Source: an uncultured Selenomonas sp.
GTDB lineage: Bacteria > Bacillota > Negativicutes > Selenomonadales > Selenomonadaceae
Assembly (NCBI GenBank): GCA_934202005.1
Contig: CAKPXP010000011.1
Coordinates: forward strand, 1 to 64,000
DNA length: 64,000 nt
Direction: 5' to 3'
The stretch's first letter is position 1; each line of letters starts with the position of its first letter. Positions 18,929 to 28,866 of the stretch are shown piece by piece. Position numbers and translations under genes: made by a program. The notes under the pieces were generated by a model. It made no database searches. It was not told where the DNA came from and worked only from the letters and a program-made list of their open reading frames with translations.

Positions 18929-19124
18929 CGTATCGCATCCTTTCGGGGTGACTGTTTCCTCTGCCTATCCCGGGGAGCAGCGAACCGCCCTGCGTCCCGG
19001 GAACACATCCAGTATAGCGGACGATACAGGATACTTCTGTAACATTTGATACAGCGGGCGCGCGCACACGAAGAACCGCTGACGGGACTCCCATATCCCA
19101 GCCGACGATCCTTACCATCCCACG

Positions 19125-19981
19125 TTACCAGATCATCCTTGCGCTGGCTTGCCTTGCCTTGATTTTGCCAGCAGGCGCGACCAGATCAACCATGCGACGT
19201 CGATGGAACGCAAATCCCACCGCCGCAGGCGTGGGCGCCCGCTCCCGCCAGGCTTCTCTCATCTTTCCAGCAGCGCGCCGAAGGCATGCTTGCGCTTTCA
19301 CCACCGACGCCATGAGCGCGTCCGCCCCGCCCTGCGCGATAGCCTGATAGAGGCGCATGTAGCTCACACGGCTGCCGACGTAGTTGCGCAGGGCGTTGAA
19401 GCGCGCCTCCGGCAATGTGCCGAATGAGCGCTTTGCGTAGTCTCGCAGGTAGGCGACGCAGCGCGCGGCCGCAAAGCCGCTGAGCACCCAGTCATGGTCG
19501 CCGAGATGGACGAGGAAGCCCTCGGCGCCGATGGGCGCCACGAGCTTCCCCTCCGCCGTGAGCAGACCGAGCGCGACGGCATCCTTGCCCGCAAGGATGC
19601 ACGCCGCCTGCAGCCAGCGCTCGACGTCCGCCGCGTCTTTCTCGCTGCCCGGATGGTTGTGCGCGCATGCCTGCGCGACGACGACGGACGCGGGCATGCC
19701 GTGGTAGATAGATTCTCGAGCACGCCCTGTACCTTTGTGCGCAGACCGCTCTCTTTGAGGCTCGCCGCATAGGCATCGAGCTTTGCCATGTTCTCCTTGA
19801 TGAGCGGCGACTCCCGCGCGATCTGCTCGGCCGAGGCGGGAATCTCTGAGAGGGTGGCGGCCCCGCCCGCCTCTGCAGCGAACGCGCGCGCCGGCCGCTC
19901 GAACTCCAAAAGCGCCACACTCGCCAAGGCCCCCGCGGACCATTTCAAAAACGAACGACGGCTGATTCCTTTTTCTCCCAT
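19125..19981 (-). pseudogene. frameshifted Tat-exported protein of unknown function
   Basis: The N-terminal frame (start 19981, AGGAGG upstream) encodes a twin-arginine signal SRRSFLKWSAGALASVALL and about 75 further residues up to KVQGVLE. The sequence then continues in another frame from SIYHGMPASVVVAQACAH to the stop at 19125. The combined length is 857 nt, one short of a multiple of three, consistent with a single-base deletion near 19700-19720. The C-terminal half includes AQACAHNHPGSEKDAADVERW and LLTAEGKLVAPIGAEGF. Function not recognised. It could be a true pseudogene or a sequencing error. Confidence 0.65.
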
Positions 19982-20089
19982 GACGGTTCCTCCTGACGTC
20001 TCGATATGTGATGACTGGATATACCCTTATCGTAGCAAATGGGAGCATCGCGTCTGTTACCATTTCGTAAACATCCTGTGAATCACCGC

Positions 20090-20129
20090 AAAAAGCAGCC
20101 CTGCTTCCATCCCACGGAAGCAGGGCTGC
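20090..20129 (-). terminator. intrinsic terminator after OPT transporter
   Basis: Minus strand GCAGCCCTGCTTCC, 7-base loop, GGAAGCAGGGCTGC, then TTTTT; a perfect 14-bp stem. Confidence 0.85.
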
Positions 20130-20137
20130 CATCTTAA

Positions 20138-20163
20138 AATCACTGATTCATTTGGCACTTTCT
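20138..20163 (+). repeat. solitary MITE-like terminal repeat
   Basis: AATCACTGATTCATTTGGCAC matches the terminal repeat AATCACTGATTAATTCGGCAC of the elements at 8394 and 62876 with a few changes; no second end is nearby. Confidence 0.5.
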
Positions 20164-20206
20164 CAAAGCTATGTTTCGATTGCGCCAGCCGGCGCGCGGT
20201 CATATT

Positions 20207-22228
20207 TCAGCGCTTGCCGCTGAGCACGACCCGCGAGAAAATCACGAGGAACGCCGCGAAGACGGCGAGGCCGAGATACTCCGCCGTGTCCGCGAAATCC
20301 TTGCCGACGAGTGCGAGCGGCGCCTCGCTGCCGCCGTTCGTGACGGAGACGACGATGACACCCGCGAGCACGACGCCGACGATGGACTCGCCGACGATGA
20401 GGCCCGACGCGAAGAGCGTGCCGCGGCGGCTGCCCGTGCGCTCAGCCTCCTCGCCGCCGCGCGCGCGCAGGCGCTTCTTGAGGAAGTAGCCGAGCACAGC
20501 GCCGACGACGAGCGGCGTCTGGACGGAGGGCGGCAGATAGATGCCCATGCCGACGGCGAGCGGCGGCAGGCAGAGGCTCCGCGTCGTGCGGCGCAGCACG
20601 CGGTCGACGACGACGAGTACGACGCCGAGCGCCAGACCAATGTAGATGTACTCCCAGTGAAGCGAGCTCGAGAAGATGCCCTGCGCGATCGTCGTCATGA
20701 GGGCCGCCTGCGGCGCAGCGAGCGCCTGCGACGGATCCATGCCGGGACGCGGCAGCGCGCCCGGGAAGCCATACGCCTCATAGAGCAGGTTCAGCACCGG
20801 CGCGATGACGAGCGCGCCGACGATGCAGCCGAGCAGCAGCGCGACCTGCTGGCGCCACGGCGTCGCGCCGACGAGATAGCCCGTCTTGAGATCCTGCATG
20901 TTGTCGTTCGAGATGCAGGCGATCGCCATGATGATGGACGTCGTGAAGATCGCCGTCGCCGTCGCGAACTTCTCGCCGCCCGGCAGCGCGAAGATGCCGA
21001 ATGACTGGCAGAGCGCGTACATCACGAGCGAAGCCACGATGATGGCAAGGATGCCGATGCCGGAAATCGGGCTCGAGCTCGTGCCGACGAGGCCCGCCAT
21101 ATAGGCGCAGGCCGCGGCGACGAAGAAGCCCATGAGCACGGCGACACCGACGCCGACGACCGTGAACGTCAGCGTCTCACCCGCCGGCAGCTGCTCCGGC
21201 AAGACGAACGCGTAGAAGATCGCGAGCAGGCCAGCGACCGTCACGAGGAACACGAGGCCGACGCTCTTCGCGCTCATGTCGATGTCCATGCGGTGCTTGC
21301 CCTTGTCAGCCTCCGGCATGCGCACCGCCGCGAGCGACTCCTTCACCCCGTCGATGACAGGACGCGCGAGCATGAGCAGCGTCCAGACAGCCGCGACGCC
21401 CATCGCGCCCGCGCCGATGAGGCGCACGCGCTCCTGATAGACAGCGCCCGCGAATTTCTGCAGCGTCATGCCGTCCGGCACCGTGCCCGTCATCGTATAG
21501 TACGGCACAAAGCCCGCCCACGCGATGAGGATGCCGATGAGCATCGAGAGGCCCGCCGCGATGCCGATGAGGTAGCCCGCGCCGACGAGCGCCGTCGAGT
21601 AGCCGAGCGGCATCTGCGTCATGCCGCGCCCGACATGCACCCAGAACGAAAGCTGGGAGCCGAGCACCTGGAACGCGTTCGTGAAGAGCGCGACGAGGCC
21701 GGCCACGAAGCCGCCCGAGGCAATCTCGCGGATGCCGGAGCTCTCGCCACCCTTGCTGCCCGCGGCGCTGCCGACCTTCAGGATCTCAGCCGCCGCGACG
21801 CCCTCAGGGTACGCGAGGTCGCTGTGCACGACCATCGCGCGGCGCAGCGGAATCGTGAAGAGCACGCCGAGGCAGCCGCCGCAGGCCGACACGATGAGCG
21901 TCTGCCAGAACTCGAAGCCCTGCCAGTAGCCGATCATGAGCATGCCGGGGATGATGAAGATGATGGCAGACAGCGTGCCGGCAGCGGACGCCTGCGTCTG
22001 CACCATGTTGTTCTCGAGAATATTGGATCCCTTCGCCATCTTGAGGATGGCCATGGAGATCACCGCCGCCGGGATGGCCGACGAGAAGGTCAGCCCGACC
22101 TTGAGCCCGAGGTAGACATTCGACGCCGTGAAGATCACCGTGAGAATCGCGCCGAGCACCATGCCGCGGACTGTGAGCTCCGGCAGCCGAAGCTCGTGCT
22201 GCATGAACTCATTTTCTTCCGTTTGCAT
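20207..22228 (-). CDS. OPT-family oligopeptide transporter
   Basis: Inner-membrane proton-coupled transporter of 673 residues with about 14-16 membrane segments. N-terminal ELTVRGMVLGAILTVIFTASNVYLGLKVG and GNSAGTLSAIIF-like repeats are typical of the bacterial OPT family, as is SSPISGIGILAIIVASL. Likely cargo is short peptides or metal chelates. The start has GAGGAG eight bases upstream. The promoter at 22333..22360 overlaps a perfect palindrome, suggesting a repressor. Confidence 0.88.
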   Translation of the reverse strand: MQTEENEFMQHELRLPELTVRGMVLGAILTVIFTASNVYLGLKVGLTFSSAIPAAVISMAILKMAKGSNILENNMVQTQASAAGTLSAIIFIIPGMLMIGYWQGFEFWQTLIVSACGGCLGVLFTIPLRRAMVVHSDLAYPEGVAAAEILKVGSAAGSKGGESSGIREIASGGFVAGLVALFTNAFQVLGSQLSFWVHVGRGMTQMPLGYSTALVGAGYLIGIAAGLSMLIGILIAWAGFVPYYTMTGTVPDGMTLQKFAGAVYQERVRLIGAGAMGVAAVWTLLMLARPVIDGVKESLAAVRMPEADKGKHRMDIDMSAKSVGLVFLVTVAGLLAIFYAFVLPEQLPAGETLTFTVVGVGVAVLMGFFVAAACAYMAGLVGTSSSPISGIGILAIIVASLVMYALCQSFGIFALPGGEKFATATAIFTTSIIMAIACISNDNMQDLKTGYLVGATPWRQQVALLLGCIVGALVIAPVLNLLYEAYGFPGALPRPGMDPSQALAAPQAALMTTIAQGIFSSSLHWEYIYIGLALGVVLVVVDRVLRRTTRSLCLPPLAVGMGIYLPPSVQTPLVVGAVLGYFLKKRLRARGGEEAERTGSRRGTLFASGLIVGESIVGVVLAGVIVVSVTNGGSEAPLALVGKDFADTAEYLGLAVFAAFLVIFSRVVLSGKR

Positions 22229-22332
22229 TTGAAAAACTCCTCTGATAAAAATTGCTCAGGGAGCACGGCACAGTTCCCACCTGCGCTGTGTCTCCCCATT
22301 TGTCCTTTCCTAATGGACAAATCACAAAGATT

Positions 22333-22368
22333 ATTATAGCATAAAATCTCATTTTGTAAACGGTTTAC
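22333..22368 (-). promoter_or_regulatory. promoter and palindromic operator of OPT transporter
   Basis: Minus strand TTTACA, 16 bases, TATAAT (22333-22360). GTAAAC-G-GTTTAC (22356-22368) is a perfect 13-base palindrome covering the -35 box. Apart from this the 300 bp between the OPT and PaaK genes shows nothing definite. Confidence 0.6.
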
Positions 22369-22529
22369 CCCTGTGTATACAATAAAAAAAGCAGACCATT
22401 CCAATCAAAAGAAGGAACAACCTGCCATTCAAATGTGAAAAATCGTTGCCGGTCTATCTCTTTTCAAGTAACAAATGTCGTTTCAGTAAGCACTATTTGC
22501 CGACGCGGCGCAATTTGTTTCCCATCGCA

Positions 22530-23765
22530 TCACTGGTATCTCGTATCGATGACACGTTTCGTCTTTTTCTCCGAGCGCGGCAAAACGCCGATCTCGACCA
22601 CCTTCACGAGCGGTGTGAAGCCGATGCGGCTCTTGACGCGCTCCGCGATGCGCTTCGCGAGTTCGAGGAAATCGACGCTGCCGTTCGTCTCGACGTAGAG
22701 GCGCATCGTGTCCTTGCCGTCGAGATGCGAGATATGGATCTGGTACTCGCTCGACACCTCGGGGAACGTCCTCAGGATCTCCTCGATCTGGCTCGGAAAG
22801 AGATTGACGCCCTTGATCTTCACCATGTCGTCCGTGCGGCCCTGGATCGTGTCGATGCGCGGGAAGCGGCTGCCGCAGGGGCAGTCGCCCGGCAGGATGC
22901 GCGAGAGGTCATGCGTGCGGAAGCGGATGAGCGGCGCGCCCTCCTTGCGGAGCGTCGTGATGACGATCTCGCCCCACTCGCCGTCCGGCAGATTCTCGCC
23001 CGTCTGCGGGTCGATGATCTCCAGATACACATAGTCGTCCCAGTAGTGAATACCGTCATGCGCGTCGCAGCTGATGCCGATGCCCGGCCCGTAGACCTCC
23101 GTGAGACCGTAGATATCATACGCCTCGATGCCGAGCTTCTCCTCGATGGAGCGGCGCATCTTCTCACTCCAGCGCTCCGAGCCGATGATGCCCTTGCGCA
23201 GATGGACGCGATCCTTGATGCCGCGCGCCTCGATGGCCTCGGCGAGCAGCAGCGCATAGGAGCTCGTCGCGCAGAGCACCGTGCTCTCCATATCCATCAT
23301 CATCTGCAGCTGCTTCTCCGTATTGCCCGGCCCCATCGGCACCACCATCGCGCCCAGACGCTCGCAGCCCGCCTGGAAGCCGATGCCCGCCGTCCAGAGC
23401 CCGTAGCCCGGCGTGATCTGCACGCGGTCGCGCCTCGTCACGCCCGCCATCTCATAGCAACGCGCGAACTGGATGGCCCAGTCCTCGACATCCTTCGCCG
23501 TATAGGGAATGATGACCGGCTTGCCCGTCGTGCCCGAGGAGGAATGGATGCGCACGATCTTCTCCTCCGGCACGCTCATGAGCCCGAGCGGATACGCGTC
23601 GCGCAGATCCTTTTTCTCCGAAAACGGCAGCCGCCTAAAATCCTCCGCCGACGCCACGCCGTCAATCCCCTGCTCTCTCAGACGATGCCCGTAAAAACTA
23701 TCCGCCTGCAAGAGCTGGGCAATCCGCTCATTGACGAGCGCAAGCTGTTCCTTTGAAATCTCCAT
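22530..23765 (-). CDS. paaK: phenylacetate-CoA ligase-type enzyme
   Basis: Adenylate-forming aryl-CoA ligase. The start at 23765 (MEISKEQLALVNERI) gives 411 residues. The AMP-binding motif HSSSGTTGKPVIIPYT is near residue 86; ITPGYGLWTAGIGFQ, IYGLTEVYGPG and the C-terminal KIKGVNLFPSQIEEIL are diagnostic of the PaaK branch. It follows iorA-iorB on the same strand. Ior makes aryl-acetyl-CoA from aromatic 2-oxoacids; the ligase, run in reverse, can yield ATP plus arylacetate. This pairing is common in amino-acid-fermenting anaerobes. Confidence 0.92.
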   Translation of the reverse strand: MEISKEQLALVNERIAQLLQADSFYGHRLREQGIDGVASAEDFRRLPFSEKKDLRDAYPLGLMSVPEEKIVRIHSSSGTTGKPVIIPYTAKDVEDWAIQFARCYEMAGVTRRDRVQITPGYGLWTAGIGFQAGCERLGAMVVPMGPGNTEKQLQMMMDMESTVLCATSSYALLLAEAIEARGIKDRVHLRKGIIGSERWSEKMRRSIEEKLGIEAYDIYGLTEVYGPGIGISCDAHDGIHYWDDYVYLEIIDPQTGENLPDGEWGEIVITTLRKEGAPLIRFRTHDLSRILPGDCPCGSRFPRIDTIQGRTDDMVKIKGVNLFPSQIEEILRTFPEVSSEYQIHISHLDGKDTMRLYVETNGSVDFLELAKRIAERVKSRIGFTPLVKVVEIGVLPRSEKKTKRVIDTRYQ

Positions 23766-24046
23766 AAATCCAGATGCCTCCCAGAAGCGGCGCACCGCCG
23801 CAAATTACCTTCTGCCTCGAATATCCTGCCTCGAACCGTCCCGCCTCCCGACCTCCGCCAGGGCGGCAGGTGCCGGGCAGCGAGCGCAGCAAGGCGCCTA
23901 TTCGGAGGAACGACGAGCCTGCAAACCACCGCCGCCCCCGTTTCCGACGAGAGCGCCGCCGCGCAACGAGTCGCCCGGAGCCTGCCGCCCGTCCGCCCCG
24001 AACACGCCTCCTCCACGAGTCCCGCCTCGAACCGTCCGGCCGCTTT

Positions 24047-24634
24047 TTATACTCCATGCTCCCTCGCATACCGCAGCGCCCGTTCATTCATCTCGACGAA
24101 CTGCGGCTTCACCCGCTGCCGGATGGCCGCGCACACATCCTCCTCCGTGAGGAAATCGAGCGCCCCGCTCGCGAGCGCCGCGCCGAGCATGATGACATTG
24201 AGCGCCTTCGGGCTGCCGACCTCGCGCGCGGCGGCCGCCCCGTCGAGCACATGGAGCTCGCGCACCTCGCGCCGCAGATACGCCACCATCTCGCTGCCCG
24301 TATAGTCCGTGCCCGCGAGCGCCGCCGTCACCGGCATCACAGGGTGGCTGCTCACGACGAGCGTCCCCGTCTCGCGCAGATACGGCAGCATCCGCACCGC
24401 CTCCGCGGGCTCGAACGCGAGCAGGAGATCCGCCGTCCCCTTGCGGATCATCGGACTATACAGTCCCTCGCCCACGCGCAGATGGCTGAACACCGAGCCG
24501 CCCTTCTGCGCCATGCCGATCGTCTCGGCGCTCATGACCTCATAACCCTTCGCGAGCGACGCCGCCGCGATAAGCTTCGACGCGAGCACTGTTCCCTGCC
24601 CGCCGACACCCGTGAGGATGATATTCTTCTGCAT
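24047..24634 (-). CDS. iorB: indolepyruvate:ferredoxin oxidoreductase, beta subunit
   Basis: The 195-residue gamma-domain subunit of 2-oxoacid:ferredoxin oxidoreductase. It opens NIILTGVGGQGTVLASKLIA, the family signature, with ETIGMAQKGGSVFSHLR near residue 45. The start at 24634 shares one base with the iorA stop. It works with IorA on arylpyruvates from transamination of Trp, Phe and Tyr, using CoA and ferredoxin. Confidence 0.95.
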   Translation of the reverse strand: MQKNIILTGVGGQGTVLASKLIAAASLAKGYEVMSAETIGMAQKGGSVFSHLRVGEGLYSPMIRKGTADLLLAFEPAEAVRMLPYLRETGTLVVSSHPVMPVTAALAGTDYTGSEMVAYLRREVRELHVLDGAAAAREVGSPKALNVIMLGAALASGALDFLTEEDVCAAIRQRVKPQFVEMNERALRYAREHGV

Positions 24635-26520
24635 CACGCACGGCCTCCTTTCCCCTGCTGCGCACGCTTCGGCTCTCCGCCGCCCGGCAGCCGCGTCACC
24701 TCGATAGCATCGAACGGACAGATCTCCGCGCAGATACCGCAGCCCGTGCACTGGGACATGTCGATGACGACCTTCCCCTCCTCGACCACGATGCCGGGGC
24801 AGCCGATCTCACGGATGCACTTCTTGCACTTCCGGCATTTCTCCTGATCGACCGCCGCGCGGCCCAGGGGCCTTACGAGCGCGATGCACGGCGAGCGGAA
24901 GATCAGCGCCTTCACGCCCGGCTGCGCCGCGACCTCGCGCACCGCCTCGACGGCGCGCGGCAGATCGAGCGGATCGACCGTGCGCACCGTCCGCACGCCG
25001 ATGCCTGCGAGCGTCTCCTCGATGGATACCTTCTCGACCACCTCGCCCATCATCGTGCGTCCCGTGCCGGGATGCGGCTGATGGCCCGTCATCGCCGTCG
25101 TTGAGTTGTCGAGCACGACGAGCGTCATATCCGCCTGATTATACACGCCGTTCACCGCGCCCGGGATGGCCGCCGCGAAGAACGTCGAATCCCCGACGAA
25201 CGCGAAACATTTCGTCCCCGCGTCGACGGCGCCGATGCCCTGCGCGATGCCGAGCCCCGCGCCCATGCAGAGGCACGTATCCACCATGTCGAGCGGCATC
25301 GCATTGCCCAGCGTATAGCAGCCGATGTCGCCGGCAAAGAGGCATTTCTGCCCCTTCATCGCCTGCTTCACCGCGTAGAACGAGGCGCGGTGCGGACAGC
25401 CGGCGCAGAGCACCGGCGGGCGCACGACCGCGACCGGCGGCTCCGGCAGCGCGCGCTGCGGACGCGGCGCGATGCCGAGGAACGCCGCCGCCTCCTCGTA
25501 CACGCTGTCGCGCGTATTCTCGCCCGCGGCTGGCACGTCGCCTGTGAGCTTGCCGCGGATCCTCACGGACAGGTGATACTTCCCGCAGAGATACGTGAGC
25601 TCCCGCTCGATCACAGGGTCGAGCTCCTCGATGCAGAGCACCTCGTCGAGCCCGCGGAGGAACGCGACCGCCTTCTGCTCGGGGAACGGGAACGGCGTCG
25701 CGACCTTCAGCAGGCGCGGCAGCGCCTGCGCGTGCCCGGCGACCGCGAACTCACGCAGCGTCTCCTCAAGATACGTCCACGAGACGCCGTGCGACGCGAT
25801 GCCCTTGCGGCAGTGAACATCGCCCGCCGTGAGCTCGACGTTGCGCTCATAGCGCGAAAAGACCTGCGTGAGCTCCGCATTGCGCTGCTCGATGGCCGCG
25901 TGCGCGCGCCTCGAGAGCCGCGGAAAGATCACCCAGCGGCCGGGATCGCGCGCGAAGCCCTTTGCCTCGTGCACCGTGTACTCCGCGGGCTCCTTCACCG
26001 TGAGCGACGCGTAGCCGTGGTCGACGCGCGTCGTCGGCCGGAAAAAGACCGGCGTATGATATTTCTCCGAGAACTCGAACGCCTCCTGGATCATCTCATA
26101 CGCCTCCGCGACGCCCGTCGGATCGAAGCACGGCACCTTCGCGAAACGCGCGAACGTGCGCGTGTCCTGCTCCGTCTGCGACGAGATCGGCCCCGGATCG
26201 TCGGCGACGAGCACGACCATGCCGCCCGCGACGCCGAGATACGCGAGGCTCATGAGCGGATCGGCCGCGACGTTCAGCCCGACCTGCTTCATCGTCACGA
26301 GGGAGCGCGCCCCTGCGTACGCCGCGCCCGCCGCCGCCTCGAGCCCCGTCTTCTCGTTCGTCGACCACTCGACGTGCACGCGCCCGTCCCGGTTCTCCCG
26401 CGCGATCGTCTCGAGCACCTCCGTCGACGGCGTGCCCGGATAGCCGCTCACGAAATTCACGCCTGCCGCAAGCGCGCCGAGTCCGATGGCCTCATTGCCC
26501 ATCAAATACGCTTTCTGCAT
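24634..26520 (-). CDS. iorA: indolepyruvate:ferredoxin oxidoreductase, alpha subunit
   Basis: The 628-residue catalytic subunit. The N-terminal pyrimidine domain has GNEAIGLGALAAGVNFVSGYPGTP; the TPP domain has CAGCPHRASFYAV, GDIGCYTLG and FVGDSTFF...NQADMTLVVLDN. At the C-terminus two 4Fe-4S clusters are marked by CRKCKKCIREIGCPG and CTGCGICAEICPFDAIE. Oxidative decarboxylation of arylpyruvates gives aryl-acetyl-CoA, CO2 and reduced ferredoxin. First gene of the unit with iorB and probably paaK. Confidence 0.96.
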   Translation of the reverse strand: MQKAYLMGNEAIGLGALAAGVNFVSGYPGTPSTEVLETIARENRDGRVHVEWSTNEKTGLEAAAGAAYAGARSLVTMKQVGLNVAADPLMSLAYLGVAGGMVVLVADDPGPISSQTEQDTRTFARFAKVPCFDPTGVAEAYEMIQEAFEFSEKYHTPVFFRPTTRVDHGYASLTVKEPAEYTVHEAKGFARDPGRWVIFPRLSRRAHAAIEQRNAELTQVFSRYERNVELTAGDVHCRKGIASHGVSWTYLEETLREFAVAGHAQALPRLLKVATPFPFPEQKAVAFLRGLDEVLCIEELDPVIERELTYLCGKYHLSVRIRGKLTGDVPAAGENTRDSVYEEAAAFLGIAPRPQRALPEPPVAVVRPPVLCAGCPHRASFYAVKQAMKGQKCLFAGDIGCYTLGNAMPLDMVDTCLCMGAGLGIAQGIGAVDAGTKCFAFVGDSTFFAAAIPGAVNGVYNQADMTLVVLDNSTTAMTGHQPHPGTGRTMMGEVVEKVSIEETLAGIGVRTVRTVDPLDLPRAVEAVREVAAQPGVKALIFRSPCIALVRPLGRAAVDQEKCRKCKKCIREIGCPGIVVEEGKVVIDMSQCTGCGICAEICPFDAIEVTRLPGGGEPKRAQQGKGGRA

Positions 26521-26588
26521 TCTCCTGTCTCCCCTACATGGAACCGCTGCGCGCGGCTTTCCTGCCGCGCCTCGCGCCCCGGCCGCGC

Positions 26589-26628
26589 AGACGCGCGCCT
26601 CCAGGGCACCTCATTTCATCAGCGGTTC
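26589..26628 (-). repeat. solitary MITE-like element end
   Basis: Read on the minus strand, AAGGAACCGCTGATGAAATG then AGGTGCCCTG matches the left end of the element at 8394..8555. Only this end is present, in the iorA leader. Confidence 0.65.
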
Positions 26629-26749
26629 CTTACACAAAATCAAGCATACGCATTCATTATACTATAAAAATCCGCCCGAGGAAAAAGAAAATCCACTTGG
26701 CAGGGAGATTCCCGCCGAGCGGATGTCATGCGCCGCGCGTTTCCGCGCC

Positions 26750-27646
26750 TCACCAAGGCTGCGGCGTCATCGGCGTCACGACGCCGAACGCATAGCCCTT
26801 TTCCCTGAGGACACGGATGATCTCGGGCAGAGCCTTGACCGTCTCCTCGTGTCCCTCGGAGGAATGCATGAGGATGATGGCCGTGTGCGCCGTCGCCTCG
26901 CCATCCGTCTCGCCCGCGATGTTGTCGATGAAATCCTGCGCGACGGGATGGCCGGGCGCGGCATCCGCCGAGCTCACGTTCCAGTCATGCTCGACGTAGC
27001 CATGCGCCTTGAGCGCAGGCGCGTAGGCGGCTGTGAAATGGCCGATGCGCCCGCCCGGCGCACGCAGGATGAGCGGGCGCACGCCGAGGATCTCATAGAT
27101 GATCTCATCCGTCTGCGCCATCTCGCGGAAGAACCCGTCTACCGACGGATAGAGTTTCTCATAGCGGTGGTCGTAGCTGTGGTTGCCGATCGCGTGGCCC
27201 TCGTCGTAGATGCGCCGCAGGACCTCGGGATGCGCTTTCGCCTGCGCGCCCGTGACGTAGAACGTCGCCTTGACGCCCGCCTCCTTGAGCACGTCGAGCA
27301 CCGCCGGTGTATTCTTGTCATCGGGGCCGTCGTCAAACGTCAGATACGCGACCTTGCCCTCGCGGTACGGCGCGAGCTCCGGCAGCGTCACCGCGAGGCC
27401 CTGCGCCTGCCGCTCCGCGAGCGTGTGCGTGTCATAGACCGGCACGTCAGGCGCCGCAAGCTGCAGATTCGAGAGATCATCCGCCGCCAGCACGCGCGCG
27501 GGCTCCTCTGCCGCCGCGCGCTCCGCGTCCTCCTGCGCCGCGCCGTCTCCCGCGCCGTCTCCCGTACCCGCGGGCGCTCCGCAGCCTGCTGCCGCTACGA
27601 GCAGAACGCCAAAGAGCAGCCCGGCCAGCCATCGTTTCCCCATCAT
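26750..27646 (-). CDS. polysaccharide deacetylase lipoprotein (NodB domain)
   Basis: Exported, lipid-anchored carbohydrate esterase family 4 protein of 298 residues. A lipoprotein signal MMGKRWLAGLLFGVLLVAAAGC ends in lipobox AAGC. A low-complexity linker follows, then the NodB domain: VAYLTFDDGPDD (catalytic Asp and metal Asp), GNHSYDHRYEKLY (metal His pair) and APGGRIGHF. Substrate is probably peptidoglycan or another N-acetylated glycan. The start overlaps the nfo stop (ATGA), so the two are co-translated although functionally unrelated. Confidence 0.9.
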   Translation of the reverse strand: MMGKRWLAGLLFGVLLVAAAGCGAPAGTGDGAGDGAAQEDAERAAAEEPARVLAADDLSNLQLAAPDVPVYDTHTLAERQAQGLAVTLPELAPYREGKVAYLTFDDGPDDKNTPAVLDVLKEAGVKATFYVTGAQAKAHPEVLRRIYDEGHAIGNHSYDHRYEKLYPSVDGFFREMAQTDEIIYEILGVRPLILRAPGGRIGHFTAAYAPALKAHGYVEHDWNVSSADAAPGHPVAQDFIDNIAGETDGEATAHTAIILMHSSEGHEETVKALPEIIRVLREKGYAFGVVTPMTPQPW

Positions 27647-28542
27647 ACTGCGCTCCCTTCCTTTCCTGCAACTTCTGCGGCGCATGCTGAGTGCGCCTCG
27701 CCTGATGTCTGCCGCGCCGCGCGCAGCAGCGCGATCTCTCGCGCGTAGCCCGCGTGGTCGTTCGGCGTCTCGAGGATGAACGGCAGGCCGCGCAGCCGCG
27801 GATGATTCACGACGCGCGTGAGCGCCGCGAGGCCGATGCAGCCCTCGCCGATGCGCGCGTGGCGGTCCTTGCGCGCGCCGCGCTCGTTCAGGCTGTCGTT
27901 GAGATGGATCGCGCGCAACCGCCCGAGCCCGATGACCGCGTCGAACTCCGCGAGCACGCCGTCGAGATCGCCCGCGATGTCGTAGCCCGCGTCCCAGACA
28001 TGGCACGTATCGAGGCAGACGCCCATCTTCTCCCCCCGCTCGACGCGCGCGAGAATCGCCGCGAGCTCCTCGAACGAACGTCCGACCTCCGTGCCCTTGC
28101 CCGCCATCGTCTCGAGCAGCACCGTCGTATGCTGCTCCGCCCGGAGCACCGCGTTGAGCGCCGCCGCGATGAGCTCGATGCCGCGCGCCGCGCCCTGCCC
28201 CACATGGCTGCCCGGATGGAAATTGTAGAGATTCCCCGGCGTCGCCTCGAGCCGCGCGAGATCATCCGCGAGCGTCTCCCGCGCGAACGTCCGCAGCGAC
28301 GCCTTCGCCGCGCAGGCGTTCAGCGTATACGGCGCGTGCGCGACGATCGGCCCGAATCCTTGCGCGCGCGCGAGCGCGCGAAACGCCGCCACGTCCTCCG
28401 CAGCGAGCGCCTTCGCGCGGCCGCCGCGCGGATTGCGCGTGAAAAACGCGAGCGTATTCGCGCCGAGCGCGACTGCCTCGCGCCCCATCGCCTCGTAGCC
28501 CTTCGCGGACGACACATGCGCCCCGATGTAAAATGTCTCCAT
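27643..28542 (-). CDS. nfo: endonuclease IV (AP endonuclease)
   Basis: Zn-dependent apurinic/apyrimidinic endonuclease for base excision repair. The start at 28542 (METFYIGAHVSSAKGYEAM) follows GGAGGAG; 299 residues. Zinc-binding motifs are in YNFHPGSHVG, VLLETMAGKGTEVG, MGVCLDTCHVWDAGYDI, AIHLNDSLNERGARKDRHARIGEG and FILETPND. First gene of an nfo-deacetylase pair. Confidence 0.95.
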   Translation of the reverse strand: METFYIGAHVSSAKGYEAMGREAVALGANTLAFFTRNPRGGRAKALAAEDVAAFRALARAQGFGPIVAHAPYTLNACAAKASLRTFARETLADDLARLEATPGNLYNFHPGSHVGQGAARGIELIAAALNAVLRAEQHTTVLLETMAGKGTEVGRSFEELAAILARVERGEKMGVCLDTCHVWDAGYDIAGDLDGVLAEFDAVIGLGRLRAIHLNDSLNERGARKDRHARIGEGCIGLAALTRVVNHPRLRGLPFILETPNDHAGYAREIALLRAARQTSGEAHSACAAEVAGKEGSAV

Positions 28543-28742
28543 CCTGTCTCCTCCCCGCAAGCCTGCGCTCCGCCCGCTGCAAAACAAGCGCCGCGAGCCA
28601 TACCTCCCCTATCCTACCACCAACCGCACGCGGCAACAAGACAGCGGCAGGGAAAATCCGCGCGCCGCCGCTTGCATGCAGGCAATCCACAGGATTTACC
28701 GTTTCTTGCAGGTGAGGATCTGCGCCGCCTCGCGCCGCCCGC

Positions 28743-28771
28743 TTGCCGCGCCGCCTGCGCCGTGCTAGGAT
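28743..28771 (+). promoter_or_regulatory. candidate promoter of LysR gene
   Basis: TTGCCG, 17 bases, TAGGAT, 95 bp before the LysR start. The rest of the 324 bp between nfo and this gene shows no other clear signal. Confidence 0.45.
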
Positions 28772-28866
28772 GGTAACAACAGCCTGGAAGGAACGCCCCC
28801 GCAGGCAGGCATGCCCCTTTCCAGCCGCAGTTCCCGCACAAGATTCTCGAAAGGAACGTGACCGCC

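Noticed and set aside
21293..22339. A 348-residue plus-strand frame opposite the OPT gene
   Set aside because: Antisense of membrane-protein codons gives a charged Arg, His and Glu mix without structure.
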